This document shows, piece by piece, positions 1 through 8,765 of a DNA stretch of 25,804 nucleotides. The notes beneath the pieces were generated by a model that did no database searches, was not told the DNA's origin, and was given only the letters and a program-made list of their open reading frames with translations. This stretch comes from Chloroflexota bacterium (GTDB lineage: Bacteria > Chloroflexota > Anaerolineae > Promineifilales > Promineifilaceae): NCBI GenBank assembly GCA_020353135.1, contig CP070688.1:4311660-4337463 (forward strand), written 5' to 3'. Each line of letters begins with the position of its first letter. Position 1 is the first letter of the stretch. The position numbers and the translations under genes are program-made.

Positions 1-2132
1 AAACCGACCGCCTGAGCCGCACGCTGGGCTTCCATAGACTGGCCCAGTCCTCCTTGGAATTGAGCTGTGAAAGAGTGCAAGCTGATGTTCTGGCATACAC
101 GGCCGGTATCAATGCCTTCCTGGAGACCGGCCGGCCGCTGCCAATCGAATTTTCGCTGCTGGGCCACAAGCCCGAACCCTGGACGCCTCTCGACTCGGTC
201 GCCTTCGGTCGCATGATGGCCTGGATATTATCTCATGGTTTTGCCAACAAACTCACGCGCGCCCAAGTGATCGAAGTAGTCGGTCCTGAAGCGGCCGCCG
301 AACTGGAACTACACTACCCGGAAGACAATCCCTTGACCTTGCCACAGGGTATCGAATTCAACCTTTTCGGGCCCGACGGATTGCTGCGGGCGGTCGAGGG
401 TCCATTCATCGGTCGATCCATGGCCGGTCGCGGCCGGGGCAGCAATGCCTGGGTCTTGGCTGGCAGCCGGACGACCAGTGGCCGCCCCATCCTCTGCAAT
501 GACATGCATTTGCCCATTGGTGCGCCCTCGCTTTGGTACGTACTCCACATGCGTTGCCCCGAAGCATCTGGATCACCCGGCTTGCACGTGGCCGGCGCAT
601 CCCTGCCCGGCCTGCCGTACGTGCTTGTCGGCCACAACGAGCACATTGCTTGGGGCGCGACAGTCTCATTCCTCGACAACGAAGATCTCTTTGTGGAGCG
701 CTTCTCACTTGACCGTCCGGACCAGTACGAATTTGAAGGTGCCTGGCGCACGGCCGACGTCATCGAGGAGAAGATAGAGATTCGCAACCGGCCTTCTCTT
801 GTCGAGCAGGTTATCGTCACCCATCATGGTCCCTTGATCACGCCCGTCTTACCGGCCAACGGCCAAGTCTTGGCTTTAGCCAGCCGCTCGCTAGCTCCCA
901 ATCGGGGCTTCGACGGTTTCGCCAAGCTCATTGAAGCCCGCAATTGGGATGAGTTCGTAGGCGCTGTTGAGCGCATAGAAAGCCCGGCCCTCAACCTGGT
1001 CTTCGCCGATACGTCTGGCAACATCGGCTACTACGTCACCGGCCGTGTTCCCATCCGCCGAACAGGAAATGGCCAGGTCCCTGTGCCGGGGTGGACAGGC
1101 AAGCACGAGTGGATCGGCGACGTACCCTTCGAGGACATGCCCCACGCGCTCAATCCCTCGGCAGGTTTTCTGGTGACCGCTAACAACAAGATCGTCGACG
1201 ACGATTATCCGTATTTCCTGGGCAGCGCCTGGCGCAATGGCTATCGGGCCCGGCGCGCGGCCGACCTCATCCATCAAAAAACCAAATTGACCCTGGCCGA
1301 CAACGGGCGGATGCAGGCTGATCTTCATTCGATTCCCGGCCAGGAACTTGTAGCCAGGCTCAATTCCCTGAGTCCTGATGACGAGGATGCGGCCGCCTGC
1401 CTGGAGATGCTGCGCACGTGGGGCGGCCGGATGGATGCCCACAGCGCCGGCGGCATTCTCTACAAGACACTGGTGAGCAAATTGACCCAGGCCATTCTTC
1501 AGCCTCGACTTGGCGAATCACTGACCAAGAGTTACCTGGGCGCCGGCCCCCACGCGGTTCTCTATCCCTTTGGCGAGTCCCACAGCCAGTGGATCGCCGT
1601 GCTACTCCGACTGCTAGATCAGGAAGAATCCTTCTGGCTGCCTTCGGGTCGAGAAAGGATCAAGATACTGGAGCAGGGCCTGGCTAGTACGATGCGCGAA
1701 TTGCTAGCTGTGCATGGCGACGACCCGGCGGAATGGAAGTGGGGTAAGAACCATCGAATCGTTTTTGGCCACACCTTTTCCGCGCAGCCGCCGTTAGATC
1801 AAGCATTCAACGTCGGTCCATTCGTCGTGGGCGGAGACGCCGATACCGTCTGCCAGATGTCGATCAGTCCAGAAGACGGCGCCGACAACATCGCCCCGTC
1901 CTATCGCCAGCTGATCGACCTGAGCAACTGGGACTCGGTCCTGGTCATGCACGCTCCAGGCCAATCAGGCCATCTGGCCAGTCCACATTACGATGATCTG
2001 GCCAATTCCTGGTTGAATGGTGAATATTATCAACTCAGATGGACCCAGGCGTCCTGCAAATCAGCCGCGGAGCATTCGTTACAGCTCCGGCCCCCAATTG
2101 TCAAGGTACGAAAGCCGACAGCTGAAGACTGA
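1..2132 (+). CDS. Penicillin acylase family protein (Ntn hydrolase), 5' partial
   Basis: Amidase of the penicillin/acyl-homoserine-lactone acylase family, which cleaves N-acyl bonds after autocatalytic splitting into alpha and beta subunits. The frame is open from base 3 to the stop at 2130-2132, and residues before the first TTG (54) continue family sequence (TDRLSRTLGFHRLA), so the gene starts left of the window and TTG54 is not its start. The beta-subunit N-terminal nucleophile is the Ser of GSNAWV (codon 441-443). Other family marks are GHNEHIAWGAT, THHGPLI and TANN, where the Asn is the expected oxyanion/catalytic residue. About 709 codons are visible; family members usually run near 800, so roughly 80-110 N-terminal residues, including any signal peptide, are missing. 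The substrate cannot be told from sequence. It converges on the acyl-CoA dehydrogenase gene with 24 bp between stops, and no clear terminator is visible there. Confidence 0.93.
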   Translation, partial: TDRLSRTLGFHRLAQSSLELSCERVQADVLAYTAGINAFLETGRPLPIEFSLLGHKPEPWTPLDSVAFGRMMAWILSHGFANKLTRAQVIEVVGPEAAAELELHYPEDNPLTLPQGIEFNLFGPDGLLRAVEGPFIGRSMAGRGRGSNAWVLAGSRTTSGRPILCNDMHLPIGAPSLWYVLHMRCPEASGSPGLHVAGASLPGLPYVLVGHNEHIAWGATVSFLDNEDLFVERFSLDRPDQYEFEGAWRTADVIEEKIEIRNRPSLVEQVIVTHHGPLITPVLPANGQVLALASRSLAPNRGFDGFAKLIEARNWDEFVGAVERIESPALNLVFADTSGNIGYYVTGRVPIRRTGNGQVPVPGWTGKHEWIGDVPFEDMPHALNPSAGFLVTANNKIVDDDYPYFLGSAWRNGYRARRAADLIHQKTKLTLADNGRMQADLHSIPGQELVARLNSLSPDDEDAAACLEMLRTWGGRMDAHSAGGILYKTLVSKLTQAILQPRLGESLTKSYLGAGPHAVLYPFGESHSQWIAVLLRLLDQEESFWLPSGRERIKILEQGLASTMRELLAVHGDDPAEWKWGKNHRIVFGHTFSAQPPLDQAFNVGPFVVGGDADTVCQMSISPEDGADNIAPSYRQLIDLSNWDSVLVMHAPGQSGHLASPHYDDLANSWLNGEYYQLRWTQASCKSAAEHSLQLRPPIVKVRKPTAED

Positions 2133-2156
2133 CAGCCAAAGCATCGCTCAAACCAA

Positions 2157-3305
2157 TCAGGCCTTCAGTATTTGCCGGGCAATTACCAGCCGTTGTATCT
2201 CACTGGTGCCCTCGCCGATGGTCATCAGCCGCGTGTCGCGGTAGATTCGCTCGACCGGGAATTCGCTGCTGTAGCCATAGCCGCCGTGAACCTGAATCGC
2301 GTTCCGGCAGACGCGCTCGCTCACTTCAGTGGCGAACAACTTGGCCATGGCCGCAGCCTTGGTATATGGTTTGCCCTGACTCTTCAACCACGCCGCCCAG
2401 TAAACCATGAGTCGCGCGGCTTGAATCTCTGTCGCCGCGTCGGCCAACATCCACTGAATGGCCTGGTATTGGGCGATCGGCTTGCCGAATGTCTGGCGCT
2501 CCCTGGCATACTTGAGCGCTTCCTCGTAGGCTGCTTGCGCCAGGCCAACGGCCAGCGCGCCAATGCCCACCCGGCCGCTATCCAACGTCGACAGCGTTTG
2601 CTGCAGACCCTGTCCTTCAGGGCCAAGCAGATTCCCTAGAGGTACGCGCACTTCATCTAGCGTGACCGCGTGCGTTGGCGAGCCTTTAAGGCCCATCTTC
2701 TTCTCGGCCGGACCGATGCTGATGCCCGGCGTATCGCTGGGCACGATCACCTGGCTCAGGCTGCGGCTGCCCCCGGCCGAATCGGTGCGCACCAGCAAGA
2801 CCATCACATCCGAAATCGAGGCGTTGGTCATCCACATCTTGCTTCCGTCAATGATCCATGAGTCGCCTTCCTTGACCGCCGCAGTGCGCACTCCGCCTTG
2901 CAAGTCTGAACCGGCCCCAGGCTCGGTCAGAGCGAGGCAAGCAAGTTTGCCCTGCCCGTTCGCCAGCGGCGGCAGCCACTTCTTCTTTTGTTCCTGACTA
3001 CCATAGCGAATGATAGGTCCCAGAGCCAGACCATTGTGGGCCGATATGGCCAAGGCTGTCGAGCCACAACCCCAGCCCAGTTCCTCAATTGCGATGGCTG
3101 CGCTGACCGCATCGACGGCCGCGCCGCCATATTCTTCAGGCACTTCCAGGCCAAGCAGACCCAACGGCCCCATTTTGCGCGTCGCTTCCCAATTGAAAGA
3201 AGATTCCTCGTCCACCTGCCGCGCTTGCGGCTTCACCTCCTTGGCCACGAAGTCGTGGACCAGTTCGCGGAATAGACGTTGTTCTTCGTTAAGTTGGAAC
3301 TGCAT
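2157..3305 (-). CDS. Acyl-CoA dehydrogenase
   Basis: FAD-dependent acyl-CoA dehydrogenase of 382 residues, the normal family length; it introduces the alpha-beta double bond into an acyl-CoA and passes electrons to ETF. The N-terminal helical domain covers about residues 1-115, the middle beta domain (LTEPGAGSDLQG, WIIDGSKMWMTNA) about 120-215, and the C-terminal helical domain follows with GRVGIGALAVG, RQTFGKPIAQYQAIQ and QVHGGYGY. The catalytic base fits Glu365 in IGEGTSEIQR, the position used by short/medium-chain and butyryl-CoA dehydrogenases. The ATG at 3305 is preceded by AGGAGGAG, which overlaps the stop of the M20 peptidase gene, so the two are likely cotranscribed and coupled. Chain-length specificity is not resolvable; short-chain or branched-chain is a guess from the Glu position. 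Confidence 0.95.
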   Translation of the reverse strand: MQFQLNEEQRLFRELVHDFVAKEVKPQARQVDEESSFNWEATRKMGPLGLLGLEVPEEYGGAAVDAVSAAIAIEELGWGCGSTALAISAHNGLALGPIIRYGSQEQKKKWLPPLANGQGKLACLALTEPGAGSDLQGGVRTAAVKEGDSWIIDGSKMWMTNASISDVMVLLVRTDSAGGSRSLSQVIVPSDTPGISIGPAEKKMGLKGSPTHAVTLDEVRVPLGNLLGPEGQGLQQTLSTLDSGRVGIGALAVGLAQAAYEEALKYARERQTFGKPIAQYQAIQWMLADAATEIQAARLMVYWAAWLKSQGKPYTKAAAMAKLFATEVSERVCRNAIQVHGGYGYSSEFPVERIYRDTRLMTIGEGTSEIQRLVIARQILKA

Positions 3306-3311
3306 CCGAAA

Positions 3312-3319
3312 CTCCTCCT
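3312..3319 (-). promoter_or_regulatory. Strong Shine-Dalgarno of the acyl-CoA dehydrogenase gene
   Basis: AGGAGGAG on the minus strand, 6 nt before the ATG at 3305. It overlaps the TAG stop of the M20 peptidase gene (3318-3320), which suggests translational coupling. It is one of the best ribosome binding sites in the window and fixes the start. Confidence 0.8.
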
Positions 3320-4508
3320 AAGTTTGGGCGCCCTCAACCCCGGCGGCCGCCAATGTTAACAATAGCAGTTGACCCAGTCCCTCTGGCAGGTGGGTCGGGT
3401 CCAGAAACTCATCTACGCGGTGAGTATTGCCGGAGTTGGCCAGACCAACACACACTGACTCAATTCCCATGCTGATCGGGATATTGGCATCTGTGCTCCC
3501 GGCCATGAAGCGTATGTCTTGACAGCCCACGTGCTCTAAGGCCTCGGCCGCCAGGGCCACCATTGCCGTATCCGGAGCCAACTCACCGGCCGGCCGGTCG
3601 CCAATTTTCGATATGGTCGTATTCACATCGGGCCCTGACGCAATCTCGGCCACTATCCGTTCCACGTTCGTCAGCAGTCCCTCAAGCATTTGTGGATCAA
3701 CGGAACGCATGTCGACAAGGCAGGACGCTTGCGCCGCGATACTGTTGATCGTCGTCCCCCCTTCGACAACGCCTACGTTGATGCTGGTCTTTGGCCGCTC
3801 AGGCAACGCCAACTGGTCAATCCGCCCGATAATTTGACCGAGAATGTGAATCGCGTTCGGGCTTCCATAATCTCCCCATGAGTGTCCACCAGGCGTCTTG
3901 ACGGTCAGCCGAAAGCGACGCACGCCTATGGCCTTGTGAAAGATGTGCCCATATGATCCGCCCTCGATTATCACGTAGCGAGCCCCTGCTCCGAAGCGCT
4001 CCACGACGCTGCGCATCCCACGCAGGTCCCCTAAACCTTCCTCGCAAACATTGGCCACGAACCAGATGTCTTCGTATGGTCGTAGCTTCGTGTCGACCAA
4101 CAGTCCGGCGATTACCAGCAAGCCAGCCACGCCCAGGGCGTTATCGGCCAGGCCAGGACCGCTAATAAGGCCTGTGGTAGGCTCCCGGCCATTCTCGTAA
4201 CGCACGGTCAGATCAGTGTCGTGAGAAAAGACTGTGTCGCTGTGGGCGCTCAGAATAATCGGTGAACCGTTCGCCTGGCCGGGCAAGCGAGCGAATACAT
4301 TGTGCATCGCATCCTGGCTAACGTCGACCAGTCCCAGGTCACGGAACTTGCTCTCTACGTATGTCGCCCTCTCGGCCTCGGAAAAGGTAGGCGACGGTAT
4401 TTGTTGAATCGATATTGCCAGATCGAGCGCCAGGCCAACGCGTTGCTGGCAGAGCAGCATCGCCTCTTCAACCTTCTCATTCGCTGCAATCCTGGCGATT
4501 TGATTCAT
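3318..4508 (-). CDS. M20 family metallopeptidase (PepT/CPG2-like)
   Basis: Cytoplasmic zinc-dependent exopeptidase or amidohydrolase of 396 residues with the M20 layout: a catalytic domain interrupted by a dimerisation domain (about residues 195-300). Metal-site residues are visible: His89 and Asp91 (SAHSDTV), bridging Asp122 (GPGLADNALG), catalytic Glu156 and ligand Glu157 (VCEEGLGD), a candidate at Glu182 (IIEGGSYGH), and the C-terminal His363 (GNTHRVDE). His209 in TPGGHSWGDYG is the usual dimer-domain His that completes the partner's active site. There is no signal peptide. The ATG at 4508 lies 3 nt after the stop of the small membrane protein, with a GGATGA-like ribosome site inside that gene. 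Substrate is unknown; a dipeptide/tripeptide or N-acyl amino acid is plausible. Confidence 0.9.
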   Translation of the reverse strand: MNQIARIAANEKVEEAMLLCQQRVGLALDLAISIQQIPSPTFSEAERATYVESKFRDLGLVDVSQDAMHNVFARLPGQANGSPIILSAHSDTVFSHDTDLTVRYENGREPTTGLISGPGLADNALGVAGLLVIAGLLVDTKLRPYEDIWFVANVCEEGLGDLRGMRSVVERFGAGARYVIIEGGSYGHIFHKAIGVRRFRLTVKTPGGHSWGDYGSPNAIHILGQIIGRIDQLALPERPKTSINVGVVEGGTTINSIAAQASCLVDMRSVDPQMLEGLLTNVERIVAEIASGPDVNTTISKIGDRPAGELAPDTAMVALAAEALEHVGCQDIRFMAGSTDANIPISMGIESVCVGLANSGNTHRVDEFLDPTHLPEGLGQLLLLTLAAAGVEGAQT

Positions 4509-4511
4509 CTA

Positions 4512-4742
4512 TCATCCAAGTGGCCGAATCAACAGGATGCCGATGAAACCGATGACCAGGCCGATATGGAGGCACAGATTAGAATCGATGATCCAGTAGC
4601 CCTGCCCTGGAAAAACCTGCAACAGGAAATTGATCAATACCAGGCCGATTGCCACGAAGATTAGAAGGCCGGGCCGCCCGGCCAAGACGTCGGCCGTCCG
4701 CTCCAAGAAGCGATTGATTCGATCGTCCATTGGTCCTTTCAC
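4512..4742 (-). CDS. Small two-helix membrane protein, unknown function
   Basis: I do not recognise this 76-residue protein. It has a charged amphipathic start (DDRINRFLERTADVLAGRPG), then two hydrophobic helices at about residues 26-43 and 56-73, with a short loop containing GQGYWIIDSN between them and a C-terminal IRPLG. The GTG start at 4742 is preferred because AAGGA sits 5 nt upstream, just after the hflX stop. An in-frame ATG at 4730 (72 residues) is also possible, with AAGGA only 3 nt away. It is packed between hflX and the M20 peptidase gene with almost no spacing, which supports a real gene. The topology vaguely recalls low-affinity iron permease-like small proteins, but the match is too weak to name it. 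Confidence 0.75.
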   Translation of the reverse strand: MKGPMDDRINRFLERTADVLAGRPGLLIFVAIGLVLINFLLQVFPGQGYWIIDSNLCLHIGLVIGFIGILLIRPLG

Positions 4743-4747
4743 CCGGT

Positions 4748-4752
4748 TCCTT
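4748..4752 (-). promoter_or_regulatory. Ribosome binding site deciding the GTG start of the small membrane protein
   Basis: AAGGA on the minus strand, five bases before GTG4742 and immediately after the hflX TGA (4756-4758). It favours the GTG over the downstream ATG at 4730. Confidence 0.55.
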
Positions 4753-4755
4753 GAT

Positions 4756-6060
4756 TCAATTCTGTCCTAGCTTATAGCTCTCGAAGTATGGGATCAGACG
4801 CCCGGGTACGCGGCCGTCGATGATGATGCCATCGGCCTCGTGATTCTCACTGCCCACCTGGCCCCGTTCATGAAACAATGATAGCAGATCACCCCTCGAG
4901 TACGGCAATTTGACCGTCAGCGGTTGCAACTGCCCTTCCATTACCGCCTCGATTGCCAAAAGTAGCGACTCGATCCCCTGTCCCTCAAGAGCCGAAACCT
5001 GCACGCCCACGGCCGGCAGTCTAAGCTCTTCAGCCGGGTTCTTGCCGTCGGCCACTAGATCGATCTTGTTCAGGGCGATAATCTGGGGCAGGTGGTCAAC
5101 CTCAAGCTCCGCCAGGACGTCTTCCACCGATTCAATCTGAGCTGCTGCCTGCGGATGAGTGACGTCTACCACGTGGAGCAACAAGTCGGCTTCTATGATC
5201 TCTTCCAGTGTTGCTCGGAACGCCGCTACTATATCGGGCGGCAGCTTCTGAATAAAGCCGACTGTGTCTGTGAACAGCACTTCCCGGCCGCCGGGCATAA
5301 CGACCCGCCTGGTCGTCGGATCGAGGGTGGCAAATAACATATCGGCCGTCAACACGTCGGCGTCACTCAATCGATTCAACAATGTCGATTTACCCGAGTT
5401 AGTATAGCCGACGATAGCCACGACCTGAATTTCCGTCTCCCTCCGCTTTGCCCGGTGGCGGCCGCGATGGGCCCTGACCGAGTCAAGTTCCTTCTTGAGA
5501 CGCGAAATACGCCGGCCGATCTCCCGCCGGTCCACCTCCAGCTGTGTCTCACCTGGCCCGCGCAATCCTACGCCGCCGGCCGATCCACCGGCACGACCAC
5601 CTGCCTGGCGAGCTAGATGCGTCCACATGCGGGTTAACCGGGGCAAGCGATACTCAAGTTGTGCTAGCTCGACCTGCAGCTTACCCTCGCGAGTATCGGC
5701 GTGCATTGCAAAAATGTCCAGGATTAGCGCCGTTCGGTCAAGTATTCGCGTATCGTCGCCGAAGTACTTCTCCAACTCGCGCTGGTGCCTTGGTAGTAGT
5801 TCATCGTCGAACAGGACCAGGTCGGCGTCCATCTCAGATGCGAGCGCCTTCACCTCCTCCAATTTGCCGCGGCCGACATATGTGGCGCTGTCCGGGTGAT
5901 TCAGACGTTGAGACACCTGGCCGACGACTTTCAACCCGGCTGTATCGGCCAACCGGGCCAACTCGGCCAAGCTCTCGCCCACCTGAAGCAACCGGTCGCT
6001 CCGGGCGAATTCTACACCCACGAGTATTGCCCGTTCCCGCGGGCCTTCAACGTAATGCAT
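4756..6060 (-). CDS. hflX: GTPase HflX
   Basis: Ribosome-associated GTPase that rescues or splits stalled or heat-damaged ribosomes. Counting from the ATG at 6060 (434 residues), the N-terminal HflX domain begins at once (GPRERAILVGVEF). It is followed by a coiled linker with the family signature RGPGETQLE (about 167-175) and then the G domain: G1 GYTNSGKST (218-226), G3 DTVGF (265-269), G4 NKID (331-334) and G5 SALEG. The longest ORF starts at TTG6093 and adds 11 unconserved residues with no ribosome site. ATG6060 has GGAGGT upstream, although at a long spacing of 16 nt, so the start is not certain. It follows the DUF4139 gene by 57 bp and precedes the small membrane protein. Confidence 0.95.
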   Translation of the reverse strand: MHYVEGPRERAILVGVEFARSDRLLQVGESLAELARLADTAGLKVVGQVSQRLNHPDSATYVGRGKLEEVKALASEMDADLVLFDDELLPRHQRELEKYFGDDTRILDRTALILDIFAMHADTREGKLQVELAQLEYRLPRLTRMWTHLARQAGGRAGGSAGGVGLRGPGETQLEVDRREIGRRISRLKKELDSVRAHRGRHRAKRRETEIQVVAIVGYTNSGKSTLLNRLSDADVLTADMLFATLDPTTRRVVMPGGREVLFTDTVGFIQKLPPDIVAAFRATLEEIIEADLLLHVVDVTHPQAAAQIESVEDVLAELEVDHLPQIIALNKIDLVADGKNPAEELRLPAVGVQVSALEGQGIESLLLAIEAVMEGQLQPLTVKLPYSRGDLLSLFHERGQVGSENHEADGIIIDGRVPGRLIPYFESYKLGQN

Positions 6061-6117
6061 TTGTTGTGAGATATTAACCTCCGTCAACGACAACGGCCGA
6101 ATCGGACCACAATCTGC

Positions 6118-7704
6118 TCAATCCACGAGGCCGACGATCTGAAGCGTTCGTGGGTGTTCGACCTGATACTCATATTTTATCTTCTCTGTCGCACCGGCCG
6201 CCACGTCAAGGCGCCATTCCATCAGGTTAAGCTCCTTCTCCGCACTTGGTTCCGGACTGACTTTGACCAGCTTGATCGAAATCTCTTCGTGCCTGGCCAC
6301 AGGGACATTATCTTGGACCTCGATTTGGGCCTTCACGTGCAAAAGATTCTTGATTTCAATCTCGTAACCATATTGAATCTGGCGCCTGTCCCGCAACCTT
6401 CTCTTGTCAACGTCCCTACGTATCATCTTGCGTTCGACCGTAAGGCGCTCTTCGACGCCCACGAGGAGTTCAATCTCGTCGCCTACCGGAACATACTCAA
6501 TGTGTGAGACGCCGATGAAGCGTTGGCCGACAAACAGGTGAACCTGCCCGGCGAGGAATGGTGAGGGCCCGTTGTTTGCGCCTTTTGTGCGCCGGAAGAC
6601 AGCTTCAGTATGCTTTGGAACGGACACGTAATCCACCTTGGCAGGCAAACTCGATCGGAATAAGGTCGACTTATGCGGCGAACCATCACTGGGAACATTT
6701 CCCCGGCCAGCCACATCATATGTGATTGTGGCGCCGCCCTCTTCGATATGCACGTCGGCTTTGGCGATCTGGGCAGCAACAGGCGCTTCGGCGACGGCTT
6801 GCGCGTCCATGGCCATGGCCTCTGGTTCGGCAGCAGCTGCCATCACTCGAGCCGGCGTGGCCCGAGGCATAGGCGGTTGGTATACGTCAATGTACCATGG
6901 TTTAAGCTTCGGCAGTCGGCGATTGAGACCAATTCGGGCCGTCGATACCTTCAGTTTGACATCTGCCCAGTCCTGTCCGCTACTCTGCGTAATTTGGGCG
7001 ATTCCCTCGATGACAAGGATATTACCGCCTTCCGTTTCTAGGAGCCTCACGTCGTAAATTGGTTTCCATGAGGCCTGCCTCACGTTGTAGACCACTTCGG
7101 CCTCGAAATTACCGGCCGACAGTACCTCTAGATCTACGATCGCCTGGTTTCTTTGAGCCGGTCGCCCCGATCTTAGTTCGTCGAGTTCGCGTCTGGTCTT
7201 GTCCAAGGTTTTGCTCAATGCCCTGGTCTGTTTTTCCAAATCCCTCTTGGAGGCACGCAGTTCTTTGTCCTGCTCTTGAAAGAAGCGGCTGATTTTTTCC
7301 TGTTCCGCCACCTTCGTCCGGCCCAAAGCCAGTCCCCTGGCATATTGCTCGCTCTCTCCTCTCAACCCTTCGATGTACCTTACCTGGGCATCCATAACAG
7401 CTTTCTCATCGGCCAAAGCCTGCAAATCGTCTTGCAGCTTTTCGACTTCTTCTTCAAGTTCTCGGATTTTTTCGGCTGGAGTTTTTTCGAAATGCTGTCT
7501 GCGCACGTCAACTCCAAGTAGGCGAACGCGCGCTTCGCCCTGCCCATCAACACGAAGCGAGTCCTTGTCCATGGTCAGCGGCAGATCGTCCACGACCAGC
7601 CTGTGATTGCCAGCCGGCAAAGTCACCTGGCCACTGGCCGTCACGCGCGCCTGTTCAGTATAGACCGTGACCGATGTCACTCGTGGTGTCAGTCCAACGT
7701 CCAT
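6118..7704 (-). CDS. DUF4139/DUF4140 (mucoidy inhibitor MuiA-like) protein
   Basis: A 528-residue protein with MuiA-family architecture: an N-terminal beta domain (DUF4140, about 8-70), a long coiled coil (about 74-176, Glu/Lys/Arg rich), then DUF4139 with ASWKPIYDVR (211-220) and SSGQDWADVKLKVSTA (241-256). An Ala/Met/Pro-rich low-complexity insert at about 278-316 is usual for the family. The C-terminal half carries the conserved VSVPKHTEAVF-type region and ends in a short beta domain. No signal peptide or membrane helix is seen. Its biochemical function is unknown; the name comes from a mucoid phenotype in other bacteria. The ATG overlaps the stop of the M28 peptidase gene (TAATG), with AGGAG 6 nt upstream inside that gene. 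Confidence 0.88.
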   Translation of the reverse strand: MDVGLTPRVTSVTVYTEQARVTASGQVTLPAGNHRLVVDDLPLTMDKDSLRVDGQGEARVRLLGVDVRRQHFEKTPAEKIRELEEEVEKLQDDLQALADEKAVMDAQVRYIEGLRGESEQYARGLALGRTKVAEQEKISRFFQEQDKELRASKRDLEKQTRALSKTLDKTRRELDELRSGRPAQRNQAIVDLEVLSAGNFEAEVVYNVRQASWKPIYDVRLLETEGGNILVIEGIAQITQSSGQDWADVKLKVSTARIGLNRRLPKLKPWYIDVYQPPMPRATPARVMAAAAEPEAMAMDAQAVAEAPVAAQIAKADVHIEEGGATITYDVAGRGNVPSDGSPHKSTLFRSSLPAKVDYVSVPKHTEAVFRRTKGANNGPSPFLAGQVHLFVGQRFIGVSHIEYVPVGDEIELLVGVEERLTVERKMIRRDVDKRRLRDRRQIQYGYEIEIKNLLHVKAQIEVQDNVPVARHEEISIKLVKVSPEPSAEKELNLMEWRLDVAAGATEKIKYEYQVEHPRTLQIVGLVD

Positions 7705-8765
7705 TACCGGCTCCTATTCTCTATTCTCTCTTCCAGCCAGACCTCTAACGTTCGGCCTACGCGCGTCAGACTTTGAGGGCTTGCTTTGTCGGCCGTATCT
7801 TCCACTGTGTGCCAGAAATCATAGTTGAAGTCGATGATGTCGACGGCCGGAATCCCCGCCTCGACAAAAGGTATATGGTCATCGATCAGCGTGTAACCCA
7901 CTTCTGGAATAAACTGTTCGCCATAACCGAGTTCCATGCCAATGCGCCACAATTCGGCCCGCAGTTCAGGATGGGACATTCCTTCGTAATACAATTGTTG
8001 ATCGGCATCGCCCACCATGTCAACCAGCACCATTGCCCGAGGCGTGACAGTCAGGTTCTCAGCCATGTAAGTTGACCCGACGATCCAGTCAAATCCTGGC
8101 ATACCATTGTTGCCGTTATCCTCCAAGTCGAAGAAGGCTAACCATATCTCATGCTCGATCACGTCCAATTCAAGGGTCCGTGCCAACTCTAGCAACACGG
8201 CTACACCGCTAGCGCCATCCACCGCCCCCGGTACCGGCGCGTCACTGCCCGGCGTCTGGTCGGCAATCGCCCGCGTGTCATAGTGCGCTCCGAGGATGAT
8301 GACGTCACCTTTGCCTTCATTGGCCCGGCCGATGATGTTCCGGCCCTCAACATCTCGATATGGAAATCGTTGTTCCTCGACCATCCAACCAAGTTCATTC
8401 AATGTGGAAACGATGTAATCGCCGACCTCGCTGTGGCCTTGGCTTCCCGGCCATCTGGGCCCAAAGGCCATCTGTTGCTCCAGGTAAGTAAAGGCTTTCT
8501 GGCCATCGAACTCCGCGTCCGGCAAAACTGTAGGGGTCGCTGGCACCTCTGTCGCTTCAGGCTCCGGCGTGAATGTGGCCGTGGTGGCTGTTACTTCGAC
8601 CGCCGCGGTCGTAACGGTAGGAATGGATGTTGAATCGGCCGGAGGTATCGGACTTGCCTGCTCGCCGGCTGAACAAGCGAACAGTAGCAACAACATTGCC
8701 AGGCCAACAAGCGATAGAACCGGCCTATGTTGAGGCCGCCATATTCGTCCACGGGTTCTTGTCAT
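7704..8765 (-). CDS. M28 family metallopeptidase, lipoprotein
   Basis: A 353-residue zinc exopeptidase anchored outside the membrane. The N-terminus is a lipoprotein signal (Arg-rich start, LAMLLLLFAC, lipidated Cys31), followed by a Ser/Thr/Pro/Glu linker (about 32-83). The M28 domain shows GAHYDTR (His161), GAVDGASG (Asp183), FFDLEDNG (Glu215 catalytic, Asp216 ligand), LVDMVGD (Asp250) and DFWHTVEDTADK (His319). The last block is also typical of glutaminyl-cyclase-like members, so an aminopeptidase or a glutaminyl cyclase is possible. The start overlaps the trmFO stop (TAATG), and the stop overlaps the start of the DUF4139 gene in the same way, indicating a coupled operon. Confidence 0.9.
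   Translation of the reverse strand: MTRTRGRIWRPQHRPVLSLVGLAMLLLLFACSAGEQASPIPPADSTSIPTVTTAAVEVTATTATFTPEPEATEVPATPTVLPDAEFDGQKAFTYLEQQMAFGPRWPGSQGHSEVGDYIVSTLNELGWMVEEQRFPYRDVEGRNIIGRANEGKGDVIILGAHYDTRAIADQTPGSDAPVPGAVDGASGVAVLLELARTLELDVIEHEIWLAFFDLEDNGNNGMPGFDWIVGSTYMAENLTVTPRAMVLVDMVGDADQQLYYEGMSHPELRAELWRIGMELGYGEQFIPEVGYTLIDDHIPFVEAGIPAVDIIDFNYDFWHTVEDTADKASPQSLTRVGRTLEVWLEERIENRSR

Noticed and set aside
891..1442. 183-codon open frame opposite the penicillin acylase gene
   Set aside because: It is antisense to a gene with clear catalytic motifs, has no recognisable protein features or ribosome site, and is explained by codon bias of the real gene.
54..2132. Penicillin acylase starting at TTG54
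   Set aside because: The same frame is open to the left edge and the upstream residues fit the family, so the gene is truncated by the window rather than starting at 54.
2133..2156. Bidirectional terminator between the convergent acylase and acyl-CoA dehydrogenase genes
   Set aside because: Only 24 bp with no stem followed by a T-run on either strand.
4302..4664. 120-codon open frame opposite the M20 peptidase and the small membrane protein genes
   Set aside because: Spans the junction of two supported genes on the opposite strand and shows no protein features.
5544..6077. 177-codon open frame opposite hflX
   Set aside because: Arg/Pro-rich shadow of a well-conserved gene; no family resemblance.
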